Source of the DNA: Lachnospiraceae bacterium
GTDB taxonomy: Bacteria > Bacillota > Clostridia > Lachnospirales > Lachnospiraceae
NCBI GenBank assembly: GCA_910575275.1
Contig: CAJTEE010000001.1
Location: 620,001-684,000 of the forward strand
DNA: 64,000 nucleotides
Direction: 5' to 3'
Below are positions 50,457 through 59,578 of this stretch, piece after piece. A model generated the notes under the pieces. It searched no databases, had not been told where the DNA came from, and saw nothing but the letters and a program-made list of their open reading frames with translations. Numbering within the stretch: the first letter of the stretch is position 1; every line of letters begins with the position of its first letter. A program made the position numbers and the translations under genes.

Positions 50457-51793
50457 TGTGCCAAACCCTCTTTAATCATTTTTGCCATATAGGCAAGCTT
50501 CTCGTCGGTCATTCCAGGATATACGCCCACCCAAAACGTATCCGCCATGATGCGGTCCGTATTCAAAAGCCCTCCCACGATGCGATAGCCTTCCTTGTCT
50601 TTCCGCATTTCGTCAAAGCAGGGATGCTTTGTCAGATTGCCGGCAAACAGCATACGGGTCTGTACGCCCCTCTCCTCGATATAGCGGACCAGGCTGTTTC
50701 TGTCTACGCCCTCCCGGCATGTGATCAGGAAGCCAAACCAGCTCGGTACGGAATTTTTTGCGGCTTCGGGCAGGATCAGCCTGTCCTCCGTTCCCGCAAG
50801 CGCCGTCTTAAGATACGAAAAGTTATGGCGCCGTCTCTCGACAAAGGCCGGGAACTTGTCGAGCTGTGCACAGCCGACCGCCGCCTGGAGGTCGGTGGCC
50901 TTTAGATTGTATCCAAAATGCGAGTATACATATTTATGGTCATATCCCAGGGGCAGCTCCCCATACTGGCGGTCAAAACGGTGCCCGCACAGGTTGTCAT
51001 GCCCTGAGGGGCACGAGCAGTCTCTCCCCCAGTCGCGGAACGACCGGATGACCTTATGCAGAAGCGGGTCATTCGTATACACCGCGCCTCCCTCTCCCAT
51101 GGTCATATGGTGCGGCGGATAGAAGCTGGAAGTCCCGATGTCGCCGATCGTCCCCGTGAGCCTTTCCTCGCCGTCAATCGTATAGCGGCTTCCCAAAGCG
51201 TCACAATTGTCCTCCACGAGCCAGAGACCGTGCCTTTTGCAGAAGGCACGGACCGTCTCAAGGTCAAACGGGTTTCCGAGCGTATGTGCCAGCATGACTG
51301 CCTTGGTCTTTTCGGAGAGAGCGGCCTCAAGCCTTGTCACATCCACATTATACTGCGGGATCGTCACATCCACGAACACCGGAACCGCCCCGTACTGAAT
51401 CGCCGGATTCACCGTTGTCGGGAAGCCCGCGGCCACTGTGATCACCTCGTCGCCGCGCTTTATCCGTCTCTCCCCCAAAAGCGGTGAGGTCAATGCCATA
51501 AACGCCAGCAGATTCGCCGAGGAACCGGAATTTACCAGTGAGCAGAAACGCACATCTAAATAGTCCGAGAGCTTTTTCTCAAACTCGTCCGTGTAACGCC
51601 CCGAGGTCAGCCAGAATTCCAGTGCACTGTCCACCAGATTGACCATTTCCGCCCGGTCGTACACGCGGGAGGCATACGGAATCCTGTCCCCCTCATGAAA
51701 GCCTTGCCCCTGCTTATGAAACATGTCTGCATATTCGGCCACCATCGCAAGAATTTCCTGCCTTGCCTGGGCTTCTGTTTTTGATTCAAACAT
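50453..51793 (-). CDS. rfbH: CDP-4-keto-6-deoxy-D-glucose 3-dehydrase
   Basis: A 446-residue PLP- and iron-sulfur-dependent enzyme (RfbH/DdhC/E1) that removes the 3-hydroxyl in CDP-3,6-dideoxyhexose synthesis. The PLP site of the aminotransferase relatives carries His where they have Lys: SSFYPPHHMTMGEGGAV. The [2Fe-2S] cysteines fit the family pattern, with one in VEDNCDALG and then C-x-C-x7-C in RDCSCPSGHDNLC. These two features separate it from a plain sugar aminotransferase. ATG 51793 overlaps the rfbG stop by 8 bases. Confidence 0.95.
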   Translation of the reverse strand: MFESKTEAQARQEILAMVAEYADMFHKQGQGFHEGDRIPYASRVYDRAEMVNLVDSALEFWLTSGRYTDEFEKKLSDYLDVRFCSLVNSGSSANLLAFMALTSPLLGERRIKRGDEVITVAAGFPTTVNPAIQYGAVPVFVDVTIPQYNVDVTRLEAALSEKTKAVMLAHTLGNPFDLETVRAFCKRHGLWLVEDNCDALGSRYTIDGEERLTGTIGDIGTSSFYPPHHMTMGEGGAVYTNDPLLHKVIRSFRDWGRDCSCPSGHDNLCGHRFDRQYGELPLGYDHKYVYSHFGYNLKATDLQAAVGCAQLDKFPAFVERRRHNFSYLKTALAGTEDRLILPEAAKNSVPSWFGFLITCREGVDRNSLVRYIEERGVQTRMLFAGNLTKHPCFDEMRKDKEGYRIVGGLLNTDRIMADTFWVGVYPGMTDEKLAYMAKMIKEGLAQ

Positions 51794-52862
51794 GGCTGTT
51801 CCCCTCTCCAAACATTTCCGCGATCTGACGGTCCATCACAAGCGTCGTGTCGCCGTCTGCCGCATGGCTTTGATACCATTCCACGGACATTTTGACGGCG
51901 TCCTTTACGCCATAGCGCGGCTGCCAGCCGAAGGTCTCCTTTAGCCTGCCGCAATCAAGCTTCAGAAAATTGGCCTCATGCGGTCCGTTGTCATTCTGTG
52001 TAATCCAATGTACCCCGCCGCCCCAGGCATCGCAGAACAAGTCCGCCAGCACGCCTGTCGTCACGCAGTCCTTGTCATCCGGCCCCACATTATAAGAATC
52101 CGCAAGGGCACGGTCCTCATACTGCGCCTTTGCCACCATCAGATAGACCGCAAGCGGCTCCAGCACGTGCTGATAAGGGCGTGTGGAGTTCGGGTTGCGC
52201 ACCACGATCGGCGCGCCCTTCCCTACGGCCCGGACACAATCCGGCACGATCCGGTCATTCGCAAAATCACCGCCGCCGATCACGTTGCCCGCCCGACAGG
52301 TTGAGACGGCACAGCGCCCATCTGTAAAAAAAGATCGCTTATAGCTGTGCGTCACAAGCTCCGAGCAGGATTTGCTGTTCGAGTAGGGGTCAAATCCGTC
52401 CAGACGATCTCCCTCCCGATAGCCGTAATCCTGTTCCACATTTTCATATACCTTGTCGGTCGTCACATTGACAACCGAGCGCACGGATCCGAACTGTCTT
52501 GCGCATTCCAGGACGTTCACGGTCCCCATCACATTCGTCTCATAGGTCAGGACCGGCTCCCGGTAGGAATCCCGGACGATCGGCTGCGCCGCCAGATGCA
52601 GGACAAATTCAGGGCTTGCTTTTTGAAACGCCGCCTTCAAGCCAGACAGGTCGCGGACATCGCCCGTGATCGAGTCCATATGCCTCTCTAAATCGGCCAG
52701 CGAAAACAGAGCCGGAGCTGTGGGCGGTTTCAGCGAATAGCCCGTGACCTGTGCACCGGCTTTTACCAGAATTCTGCAAAGCCAGCTTCCCTTGAAGCCG
52801 GTATGCCCGGTCACAAGGACACGCTTTCCACGGTAAAACTCAAATACCTCTGTCAAATTCAT
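51786..52862 (-). CDS. rfbG: CDP-glucose 4,6-dehydratase
   Basis: A 358-residue short-chain dehydrogenase-type enzyme. The Rossmann glycine motif is VLVTGHTGFKGSWL, and the catalytic Thr-Asp-Lys and Tyr-Lys equivalents lie in VNVTTDKVYEN and DPYSNSKSCSE. CRAGNVIGGGDFANDRIVPD is typical of RfbG. It converts CDP-glucose to CDP-4-keto-6-deoxyglucose. The ATG at 52862 follows GGAGTGACAGC; 34 upstream codons overlap rfbF and are not used. Confidence 0.95.
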   Translation of the reverse strand: MNLTEVFEFYRGKRVLVTGHTGFKGSWLCRILVKAGAQVTGYSLKPPTAPALFSLADLERHMDSITGDVRDLSGLKAAFQKASPEFVLHLAAQPIVRDSYREPVLTYETNVMGTVNVLECARQFGSVRSVVNVTTDKVYENVEQDYGYREGDRLDGFDPYSNSKSCSELVTHSYKRSFFTDGRCAVSTCRAGNVIGGGDFANDRIVPDCVRAVGKGAPIVVRNPNSTRPYQHVLEPLAVYLMVAKAQYEDRALADSYNVGPDDKDCVTTGVLADLFCDAWGGGVHWITQNDNGPHEANFLKLDCGRLKETFGWQPRYGVKDAVKMSVEWYQSHAADGDTTLVMDRQIAEMFGEGNSHV

Positions 52863-52866
52863 GCTG

Positions 52867-53640
52867 TCACTCCCATATTTTCCACGGCGCCGCACCGGAC
52901 TGCCACATCTTCTCCAGCTGTTCGCGTTCTCTCTGCGTATCCATGCATTTCCAGAAGCCCTCATGACGGTATGCCATCAGCTCCCCGTCTCTCGCAAGGC
53001 TACGGAGCGGCCCCTGCTCAAAGACCGTCGTATCATCCTCCAGATATTCGAAAATGCCCGGATTCATGACCATGAACCCCCCGTTGATCAGCCCCCCGTC
53101 GTCGTCGTTCTTTTCACGGAACGCGTGGATGCTGCCGCTCTCCGCCACGTCCAGGACTCCAAAACGCTGACCGATGTTGACCGCCGTAATAGTCGCAATT
53201 TTCCCATGGCTTCTGTGGAAGCGTTCCAAGGCCTTTAAATCAACATCGGCCACACCGTCGCCATACGTCAGCATGAACGGCTCGTCCCCCACATATTCGC
53301 GGATGCGCCGGACACGGCCGCCGGTCATGGTGTGCAGCCCCGTGTCGATCAACGTCACCTTCCACGGCTCGGAATAGTTATTGTGGACCTTCATCGAATT
53401 ATCAGCCAGATCAAAGGTCACATCCGAGGTATGCAGGAAATAATCCGCAAAAAACTCCTTCACCACGTACTGTTTATAGCCCAGGCAGATGATAAATTCA
53501 TTATACCCATGCTGGGAATAGATTTTCATAATATGCCACAAAATCGGCTTTTCTCCGATCTCCACCATGGGCTTCGGTTTTAAGTGGCTCTCCTCACTGA
53601 GCCGCGTCCCAAAGCCGCCGGCCAGAATTACGACTTTCAT
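52867..53640 (-). CDS. rfbF: Glucose-1-phosphate cytidylyltransferase
   Basis: A 257-residue nucleotidyltransferase that makes CDP-glucose. The signature VVILAGGFGTRLSEESHLKP, then KPMVEIGEKPILWHIMKIYS, is at the N-terminus; LTYGDGVADVD carries the metal Asp. It is the first step of the CDP-dideoxyhexose branch. rfbG starts 5 bases after its end. Confidence 0.96.
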   Translation of the reverse strand: MKVVILAGGFGTRLSEESHLKPKPMVEIGEKPILWHIMKIYSQHGYNEFIICLGYKQYVVKEFFADYFLHTSDVTFDLADNSMKVHNNYSEPWKVTLIDTGLHTMTGGRVRRIREYVGDEPFMLTYGDGVADVDLKALERFHRSHGKIATITAVNIGQRFGVLDVAESGSIHAFREKNDDDGGLINGGFMVMNPGIFEYLEDDTTVFEQGPLRSLARDGELMAYRHEGFWKCMDTQREREQLEKMWQSGAAPWKIWE

Positions 53641-53652
53641 ATGATTTCTCCT

Positions 53653-55095
53653 TTATTGTAGCTGTAGTGGTTCTTCCATAAACGCCGGATAAAACGGCGG
53701 TTCTTCCTCTCTGAAGATATTGAGGCGATGCTCTTTCATGAGCGTCAGCGCCTCCCGGGTCCCTTCCTTGTTGTATTCGAGGGCCTCGGCAAGGGCCTCA
53801 TCCGTTTCGTTTTCAAAATTCCAGACCGTGACATGGACATGCTGGTTATGGATTTTCCTGTGCTTTGCAAAGCTAAATTCCTCTGCGGTCGTCAAGACAT
53901 TCCCTGCGATCAATACGACGGCTGCCGCAACTGCAAGCCTTTTGAGGGCCCTCTCTAAGCGCCGTGCGGACCGGAATTCCTTTGCGGCCAGCGCAAAGGT
54001 CAAAAATATCCCCACAATTCCGATCTGGTATTGTAGCGCATACCGCGAGCTCATGCCATAAATGTCCTTTGGAATAAAGATCCAGCGGGTCACGAGAATC
54101 ATCAGGTGATTCATGCCGCCGCCCGCCAGGAGCATCAGCGGAAAAATCGTCCTGTTTACGATTCCATAATAGAAATTCATCCAAAGTGCCAGAACATACA
54201 CGCCGATGACAAGAAGGCCCACCAGGCACCAAACCTTACCCGGAACCCAGTCCATACGCCGGGTGATCCATTCCGTTCCGAATACCATCGACGCAAAGGA
54301 TTTCAGGAAAAATTTTACAAAGTACAGCGGCTGCTCCAAAAATGTGGCGAGAAACGGTGCATCGCTCGCCCCCGAGTATTCATAAACCGCCTTGGAATGA
54401 CTCCACAGATAAAGAAGCAGTGGCGTTCCTGTAAGCACCAGAAGGCCGGCAAGCCTCCCGGCGTCTAACACGCAGTGTCCGGCACTGCCGAATCGGCCGC
54501 GCAGATAGATGAAGCCATAGGCAAGCACCAGCGTCACGATATAGATCGCACAATATGGTCCTGCAACCAAGATTGTAACGCATGCCGGAAGCAGAGCCAG
54601 GCGCAGGGCATCTCCCTTCTTCCCCATTTGGCCGTATACCCGGTCTAAGACCAGATAGTGATAGTAAAAACAGGCAAATGCCAAAAAATGTACCCAGCCC
54701 GTTCCGTTGTACAGCATTTCCCACTTATTCAGGCTGAACATAAACACCATCATACCGGAATACCAGCCGATGCCGATGGATTCCCTCCGGCTGTAGCCCG
54801 CGACCAGAAGCGCCGAAAGGCCAAAGCTGCATACGCCCATGAACCGGTCGAACGTCACGCTATATCCAAGAAACTGTACATTAACGGCCCGTTCCAGGTA
54901 ATTGACCGGAATCCTTGTCAAAAGATCCGGAACGAAAAACTTTTTAGGATTCCATATATCGGGCAGATACGAATTGATCAGCCGAATATAGTCCGAATAA
55001 ATAATGTCGATCGTTGCAGCATGAAGATATAAAAGATAAAACAGAACCCCAAGGAGAGGCAGCCCTGTGTAGACGTATTTTTTGCAGTTTCTCAT
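53653..55095 (-). CDS. Multi-pass membrane protein of a surface-glycan operon, GT-C-like
   Basis: A 480-residue integral membrane protein with about 10 to 11 helices. No catalytic family is certain. After the first helix an extracytoplasmic loop starts DIIYSDYIRLINSYLPDIW, where Asp and aromatic residues resemble the first loop of GT-C glycosyltransferases. The last 90 residues are a soluble, charged domain (HVHVTVWNFENETDEALAEA). It lies 12 bases upstream of rfbF. Its place suggests sugar transfer from a lipid carrier or glycan modification at the outer face. Confidence 0.65.
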   Translation of the reverse strand: MRNCKKYVYTGLPLLGVLFYLLYLHAATIDIIYSDYIRLINSYLPDIWNPKKFFVPDLLTRIPVNYLERAVNVQFLGYSVTFDRFMGVCSFGLSALLVAGYSRRESIGIGWYSGMMVFMFSLNKWEMLYNGTGWVHFLAFACFYYHYLVLDRVYGQMGKKGDALRLALLPACVTILVAGPYCAIYIVTLVLAYGFIYLRGRFGSAGHCVLDAGRLAGLLVLTGTPLLLYLWSHSKAVYEYSGASDAPFLATFLEQPLYFVKFFLKSFASMVFGTEWITRRMDWVPGKVWCLVGLLVIGVYVLALWMNFYYGIVNRTIFPLMLLAGGGMNHLMILVTRWIFIPKDIYGMSSRYALQYQIGIVGIFLTFALAAKEFRSARRLERALKRLAVAAAVVLIAGNVLTTAEEFSFAKHRKIHNQHVHVTVWNFENETDEALAEALEYNKEGTREALTLMKEHRLNIFREEEPPFYPAFMEEPLQLQ

Positions 55096-55146
55096 CCATT
55101 CGCTCCTCTTTGGCAGCAGTCCGGCTGTCTAGTCCGTTTCTTTCCT

Positions 55147-56751
55147 TTACGCCGGAGCCTGTATCTGCTCCTGTGCCACCTGCTTTGCGGCGGCGTTCAC
55201 GGATCTTTTTGGCCTGCGGCGGCGTCTGCGTTTCTTTTTGGACGGCGGCTCCTTTTGGCCTGCGGGCTGCGGTGTGGCCGTCCCGGCCTCCTGTGTCTCT
55301 TTTTCCGGCTCCTTTTGCCCGACAACAGACTGCAATACAACAGCCTCCTGCTGCGCAGTCTTCGCAGACGAAGCCGGCTTTTTCTTCCTTCTGCGCCGCT
55401 TTTTCTTTACCGACGAGGGAACGGTGTGTGCATCCTTTTCAACCGTTTGAGGAGGTTGAGTCCCGGAATCCCCCGGCTTGTCCTCCCGGATCTCAAGCGA
55501 GGCGGCCGCTGCCTGATTGGCCTGCGGCTGCAAGGAGGTCGCCCCCCGCCCGGGTTTACGGCGGCCGCGGCTGCGGCTTCGTCTGCCTGTCTTTTTTTCA
55601 GAACGCTCATTCTGCCCGACAGACTGCAAAGCTTCCTCCTGTTTGGAAGCCTGCATCCCGGCCTGTTCCTCTGCCTTCTGCCGCCTTGCTTCCTCCTCGG
55701 CCTGTTTTCTGGCTTCCTCCTGCTTCTTCGCCTCGGCCTGTCTTCTCACTTCCTCCTGCTTCTTTGCCTCGGCCTGCCTCCTGGCTTCCTCCTGCTTCTT
55801 CGCTTCGGCCTGCCTTCTTGCCTCCGCCTGTTTCTTCGCCTCGGCCTGCCTCCTGGCTTCCTCCTGCTTCTTTGCTTCGGCCTGCCTCCTGGCTTCTTCT
55901 TGTTTCTTCGCTTCCGCCTGCCTCTTGGCTTCTGCCTGTTTCTTCGCCTCGGCCTGCCTCTTGGCTTCCTCCTGCTTTTTCGCCTCGGCCTGCCTCTTGG
56001 CTTCCTCCTGCTTTTTCGCCTCGGCCTGCCTTTTCACTTCCTCCTGCTTTTTCGCCTCAGTCTGCCTTTTTCCGTCCCCTTGCTTTTTGGCCCCCTGCTG
56101 CCCCTTTGCTTTCTGCTCCTGCCTTTTTTTTGCCACAGGCCGGGACCTTTCTCTATTATCCCGCTTTCCTGGCTTTTGAGCAGGCTCCGTTCGCTCCGTC
56201 TGCGCCCCCCGCACCTGTTTGCGCTTCTGGTGCGACGGATTCCAGTCTGACAGTACCTTCAGCACATCCTCCAAGTATCGGTACTGGTTCCATGCCTCCT
56301 CCTTCGACGAATAATTTTCGTGTACCGCCTTATTTCCAAGAAGCCGAATCTGATTCAGCTCCCATTTTGCCACCCGGTCCAGGTAGCCCTTCTCGTCTAA
56401 CCACCAGCCAAACTGCTGGTAGGTCATAATATTTTTTCTTTTTCGTCCCCGGTTTCCGCCCCCATAGGCGTTTTGCGCGCTCTTTGCATTGGCAACAGCC
56501 TGCGCTGTATTGTCCAGCTGAATCCCGTTCATGCCGGCCACCAGATTCAAAAGCATTTCCAGATTCTGTCGGCCCTTTACCATAGCCGCGTTATACTCGC
56601 CGCGTCGGAGCCATTGCTTCTCTTTCTTCATCTCACGCCGGACAGGGTTCAAATAGACTGCCCGCCTGACCTTAAGAAACAGACAGCCGCCTACGGCAAA
56701 CACCGCAAGCGCCGCAATCAACCAAAGGACTGTCTGATATTGTCCTTCCAT
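55147..56751 (-). CDS. Membrane-anchored protein with DUF4145-like domain and long charged helix repeat
   Basis: A protein of about 534 residues. It has a transmembrane helix at about 8 to 28, then a helical domain to about 180 (NLEMLLNLVAGMNG, RLLGNKAVHENYSSKEEAWN) that resembles the HEPN/DUF4145 group. Next is a basic linker, then ten tandem 12-residue units of the form AEAKKQEEARRQ. Basic and acidic blocks follow, with a Lys/Arg-rich C-terminus. Without a hydrophobic heptad the repeats fit a single alpha helix rather than a coiled coil. The start is uncertain: TTG 56760 or ATG 56751. It sits inside the glycan operon, so a spanning or scaffold role in the wall is conceivable. Confidence 0.7.
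   Translation of the reverse strand: MEGQYQTVLWLIAALAVFAVGGCLFLKVRRAVYLNPVRREMKKEKQWLRRGEYNAAMVKGRQNLEMLLNLVAGMNGIQLDNTAQAVANAKSAQNAYGGGNRGRKRKNIMTYQQFGWWLDEKGYLDRVAKWELNQIRLLGNKAVHENYSSKEEAWNQYRYLEDVLKVLSDWNPSHQKRKQVRGAQTERTEPAQKPGKRDNRERSRPVAKKRQEQKAKGQQGAKKQGDGKRQTEAKKQEEVKRQAEAKKQEEAKRQAEAKKQEEAKRQAEAKKQAEAKRQAEAKKQEEARRQAEAKKQEEARRQAEAKKQAEARRQAEAKKQEEARRQAEAKKQEEVRRQAEAKKQEEARKQAEEEARRQKAEEQAGMQASKQEEALQSVGQNERSEKKTGRRSRSRGRRKPGRGATSLQPQANQAAAASLEIREDKPGDSGTQPPQTVEKDAHTVPSSVKKKRRRRKKKPASSAKTAQQEAVVLQSVVGQKEPEKETQEAGTATPQPAGQKEPPSKKKRRRRRRPKRSVNAAAKQVAQEQIQAPA
55700..56075. repeat. Ten imperfect 36-bp tandem repeats in a coding region
   Basis: The units code for AEAKKQEEARRQ-like 12-mers on the minus strand. 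Units near the 5' end of the gene use KR, and those near the 3' end RR, a sign of at least two rounds of local duplication. Confidence 0.85.
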
Positions 56752-56771
56752 TTTAATCAAATTCTCCTTAT

Positions 56772-58658
56772 TTAATCGGCTTCGATCTTTACGATCATCG
56801 CCATTTTTTCATCGCCTCTCGTCTCCTGGGCATTCGCCACGTGGAAATTACAGGAAAACTCCAAGGAAATCATCTGGTATGGCGCCGCTTCCAGTTCATA
56901 GTGCATGAGATTGTCCGTAAACACCAGCTTCGGCAGCGTCCTCCCGTTCATCTTGATCTCGCATACCTGGTCCCCTGTCACGATTCCCGGATAATAGCAG
57001 CTTAATACAAGCCTTCTTGAATTGCCGTTTAAAAAGACGATTTTTGCATGCTTATCAATCCAGCCGTCGTTGTAGCTTCCATAGGCCAGATTAAAGCGCT
57101 GCGTTTTCAAAAAATCGGTCACATCCTGATATGCGTTATTGGCCGGGTCCTCGCTCAGGATGACCATGTCATCGGTAATCTCCTTCAGGTCAAAGTCACT
57201 GTCAATAAATCGTAATGTTGTCTGCGTTTCCTCACGCTTCCTATCGTAGACCTTCAGGAATGTCTCTGCCGTAAAATCACTCAGTTCGTAGCCGTTCCCG
57301 ATGATGTAGACCTGTTTGTCATAAATACCGCTTCCATACTTTTCAATCGTTTCCTCCGCCAGGGAGTTATAGCGGAGCTGGTTCGGCCAGAAGTACAGGT
57401 TTTCCCACTGTCCCCGATAAAAGGTCTCCACGGGGAACAAAAAAGCCAGATAAAGAAAAACTAGGACACCTGCCCTTCCCATGATCCGGGACATATACGC
57501 CAGAAACAGAAGCGCCGCGGCGTACACCACATAGATCCAGCGCATCTCCACACGGATCGTAACGCTCGACGAGCCGATGCAGAGGGCAATAAAGGACAAG
57601 GCCAGCAGGGAATTCTTTACATGAACCAGGAGCCGCCCACGGTCACGCAGCATGCCTGCGATAAAGCAGGCCACTGAGGCGGCTAAGATCAGGTTCGTAC
57701 CAAGAATCAGCCTCCGGATTCCAGACGGGGAGTCCTCATACGGCAGAAGGCAGAGATAGTCCGGACCCGAATTGCGGCCAAAGACAAATGCCGCCTGTGT
57801 CCACGCATGTCCGACTGCCTCTGACAGCTCAAACGTATCCGCCACATCGGTCCCGCCTGTTCCGGCCGGGGACAGGGTCCCGATCGTGAGGAAGCGAATT
57901 AGGAGGATCAGGGCCAAAACGCCGGCGGTGATCAAAAAAAGCACCCACTTGGCGAGTTCCCTGCGGCCCTGGTCTTTCAGGCGCTTTCCCCTCAGGCGGC
58001 TTCTCCCGCGAAGCGTCTCATCCTGGGACGCCCTGCCGCTCTCCTGCCTCGTTCCTAAAAGCAACGCAAGGAGCAGAACCGGAAACAGGACCAGATAGCG
58101 TTCATGGATAAAGCTCGCCAAAAAATACAGAAGACAGCCCCACAAAAATGCGGTTGAGTTCCGTCCGTTCACATAGCGGTACAGGCAGTAAAACAGCCCA
58201 AGCGCCGCCCAGAGCCCGAGGCTTTCCATCAGCCCATAAAATTGTCCGATCTGGTAGTAGGCAAACCGCGACAGGAGATAGGCCGCCGCCAGCGCCAGGC
58301 TGATGAGCCCGCGCTTTTTGCTCATACGCATGGCGATCCGGTAAAGCGTGTATGCGATCAGCACGTTTAGCACAATGTTAAACGGCACCATCCAGGTGAT
58401 ATGATTCCCGAGCAGAAAAAGCTCCAGCCAGGCGGCCAGATAAAAAACAAAGCGAAATCGCGAGCTTCCCATCGGAAAGACAAATTCCGTGAAGGACTGC
58501 TCCCCGTAACACGACCAGAGATACAGGTCATCCATGTAGAGCCCTTTTAACTCCACGCCCCGATTGATGAAGAATCCGAAACCGAGCAGGAGTGCGAAGA
58601 CCAAAAGCTCCCCCTTCCTCCGCTCAAACTCCTCTGCGATCCTGTCCTTTATCTCCAT
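56772..58658 (-). CDS. Large multi-pass membrane protein, GT-C-like
   Basis: A 628-residue membrane protein with about 11 helices and a C-terminal extracytoplasmic domain of about 190 residues (from about 430: RYNSLAEETIEKYGSGIYDK). The loop after the first helix carries LKGLYMDDLYLWSCYGE with an Asp pair, as seen in GT-C glycosyltransferases. A second conserved-looking loop is FIHERYLVLFPVLL. No exact family is recognised. It lies second in the operon, after the SIS gene, and probably acts on lipid-linked sugar. Confidence 0.65.
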   Translation of the reverse strand: MEIKDRIAEEFERRKGELLVFALLLGFGFFINRGVELKGLYMDDLYLWSCYGEQSFTEFVFPMGSSRFRFVFYLAAWLELFLLGNHITWMVPFNIVLNVLIAYTLYRIAMRMSKKRGLISLALAAAYLLSRFAYYQIGQFYGLMESLGLWAALGLFYCLYRYVNGRNSTAFLWGCLLYFLASFIHERYLVLFPVLLLALLLGTRQESGRASQDETLRGRSRLRGKRLKDQGRRELAKWVLFLITAGVLALILLIRFLTIGTLSPAGTGGTDVADTFELSEAVGHAWTQAAFVFGRNSGPDYLCLLPYEDSPSGIRRLILGTNLILAASVACFIAGMLRDRGRLLVHVKNSLLALSFIALCIGSSSVTIRVEMRWIYVVYAAALLFLAYMSRIMGRAGVLVFLYLAFLFPVETFYRGQWENLYFWPNQLRYNSLAEETIEKYGSGIYDKQVYIIGNGYELSDFTAETFLKVYDRKREETQTTLRFIDSDFDLKEITDDMVILSEDPANNAYQDVTDFLKTQRFNLAYGSYNDGWIDKHAKIVFLNGNSRRLVLSCYYPGIVTGDQVCEIKMNGRTLPKLVFTDNLMHYELEAAPYQMISLEFSCNFHVANAQETRGDEKMAMIVKIEAD

Positions 58659-58732
58659 TTGTATTCCCCTTCGTGCCTTTTCTCAAACGTATTTTCTGTG
58701 GTGCGCCCCCTCCGCCCGGCAGTTTTTTTGTT

Positions 58733-59356
58733 TTATATAAAAAACCGCTCCTCCAGCATCAGACACAGCGTATGATAGATCGGCAGATGGAGCTCCTGAA
58801 TCCTGTAAGTCTCCTGCTCCGGCGCAATGACTGCCACATCGGCAAACGCCGCCAGCTTTCCGCCGGTCTTCCCCGTGAGCGCAAGAACCTTCATTCCCCT
58901 GGCCCTCGCGGTCACCGCCGCATACAGGATATTTTCCGCGTTGCCTGACGTGCTGATTCCGAGGAATACATCTTTCGGCATGCCGTAGCCGTTCACCTGC
59001 TGCGCATAGGAAAGCACCGGGTCTACATCATTGGCAAAGGCAGAGGAAAGAGCCGCATGGTTTGTCAATGCGATCGCCGGGAGCGCCCCCTGCAGCTTTC
59101 CGGCCAGATACTCCCCGCGGTCGCCGCCCGCCTCCTTAAGCGCGCCTGCCATAGCGTCCGGAACCGGACGGCGCTTCACAAAGCCCTTCATGAGCTCACC
59201 GACAATATGCTCCGCATCCGAAGCGCTACCCCCGTTCCCCGCAGCCAGAAGCTTTCCTCCCGCTGCATAGCATGCCTCCAAAAGCCCGTATGCCGCTTCT
59301 ATCTCTTTTTGTATGCTTCCCAAAACCGGATACCGTCTGATCAATTCCTCTACCAT
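58733..59356 (-). CDS. SIS-domain sugar isomerase, GmhA-like
   Basis: A 207-residue phosphosugar-binding protein. The motif LLAAGNGGSASDAEHIVGEL, then MKGF, and the second loop DVFLGISTSGNAENILYA match sedoheptulose-7-phosphate isomerase GmhA closely. ATG 59356 follows AAGGGAGCGGCT; the 74-codon extension spans the promoter. It heads the surface-glycan operon. No heptose kinase or GmhB lies in the window, so another phosphosugar substrate is possible. Confidence 0.85.
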   Translation of the reverse strand: MVEELIRRYPVLGSIQKEIEAAYGLLEACYAAGGKLLAAGNGGSASDAEHIVGELMKGFVKRRPVPDAMAGALKEAGGDRGEYLAGKLQGALPAIALTNHAALSSAFANDVDPVLSYAQQVNGYGMPKDVFLGISTSGNAENILYAAVTARARGMKVLALTGKTGGKLAAFADVAVIAPEQETYRIQELHLPIYHTLCLMLEERFFI

Positions 59357-59459
59357 AGCCGCTCCCTTTATCTGTTCTGTATTCCGACGCTCTTTTCGGC
59401 ATGCCCCGCGCCGTGGGCCTGTCCCGACACAGTTTGGCCATTCGCTAAACTGTACTCCT

Positions 59460-59488
59460 ATTCTATCATTGATACCTGCAATCCGCAA
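59460..59488 (-). promoter_or_regulatory. Promoter of the surface-glycan operon
   Basis: TTGCGG and TAGAAT with 17 bases between, on the minus strand, about 105 bases upstream of the SIS gene. Confidence 0.65.
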
Positions 59489-59522
59489 GGGGGACATAAC
59501 GTACAAAATCGTTACTAACACA

Positions 59523-59555
59523 AAATCCGCAGAAGGTCTCCCTGTCTGCGGATTT
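59523..59555 (-). terminator. Terminator of the rplJL operon
   Basis: AAATCCGCAGA and TCTGCGGATTT form an 11-bp perfect stem, followed by TGTG on the minus strand, 24 bases past the rplL stop. Confidence 0.8.
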
Positions 59556-59578
59556 CTTCGTCCTGCTTTACATAACAA

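Noticed and set aside
50453-51793. Sugar aminotransferase instead of rfbH
   Set aside because: The PLP lysine is replaced by His, and the C-x-C-x7-C cysteines fit the dehydrase.
55700-56075. Possible CRISPR-like array because of regular 36-bp repeats
   Set aside because: The repeats are contiguous, without spacers, in frame, and code for a 12-residue unit.
55014-56429. Long plus-strand open frame (about 470 codons) rich in Pro, Ser and Leu
   Set aside because: It is the antisense of the 36-bp repeat gene. The repeats keep several frames open. No ribosome site or domain is seen.
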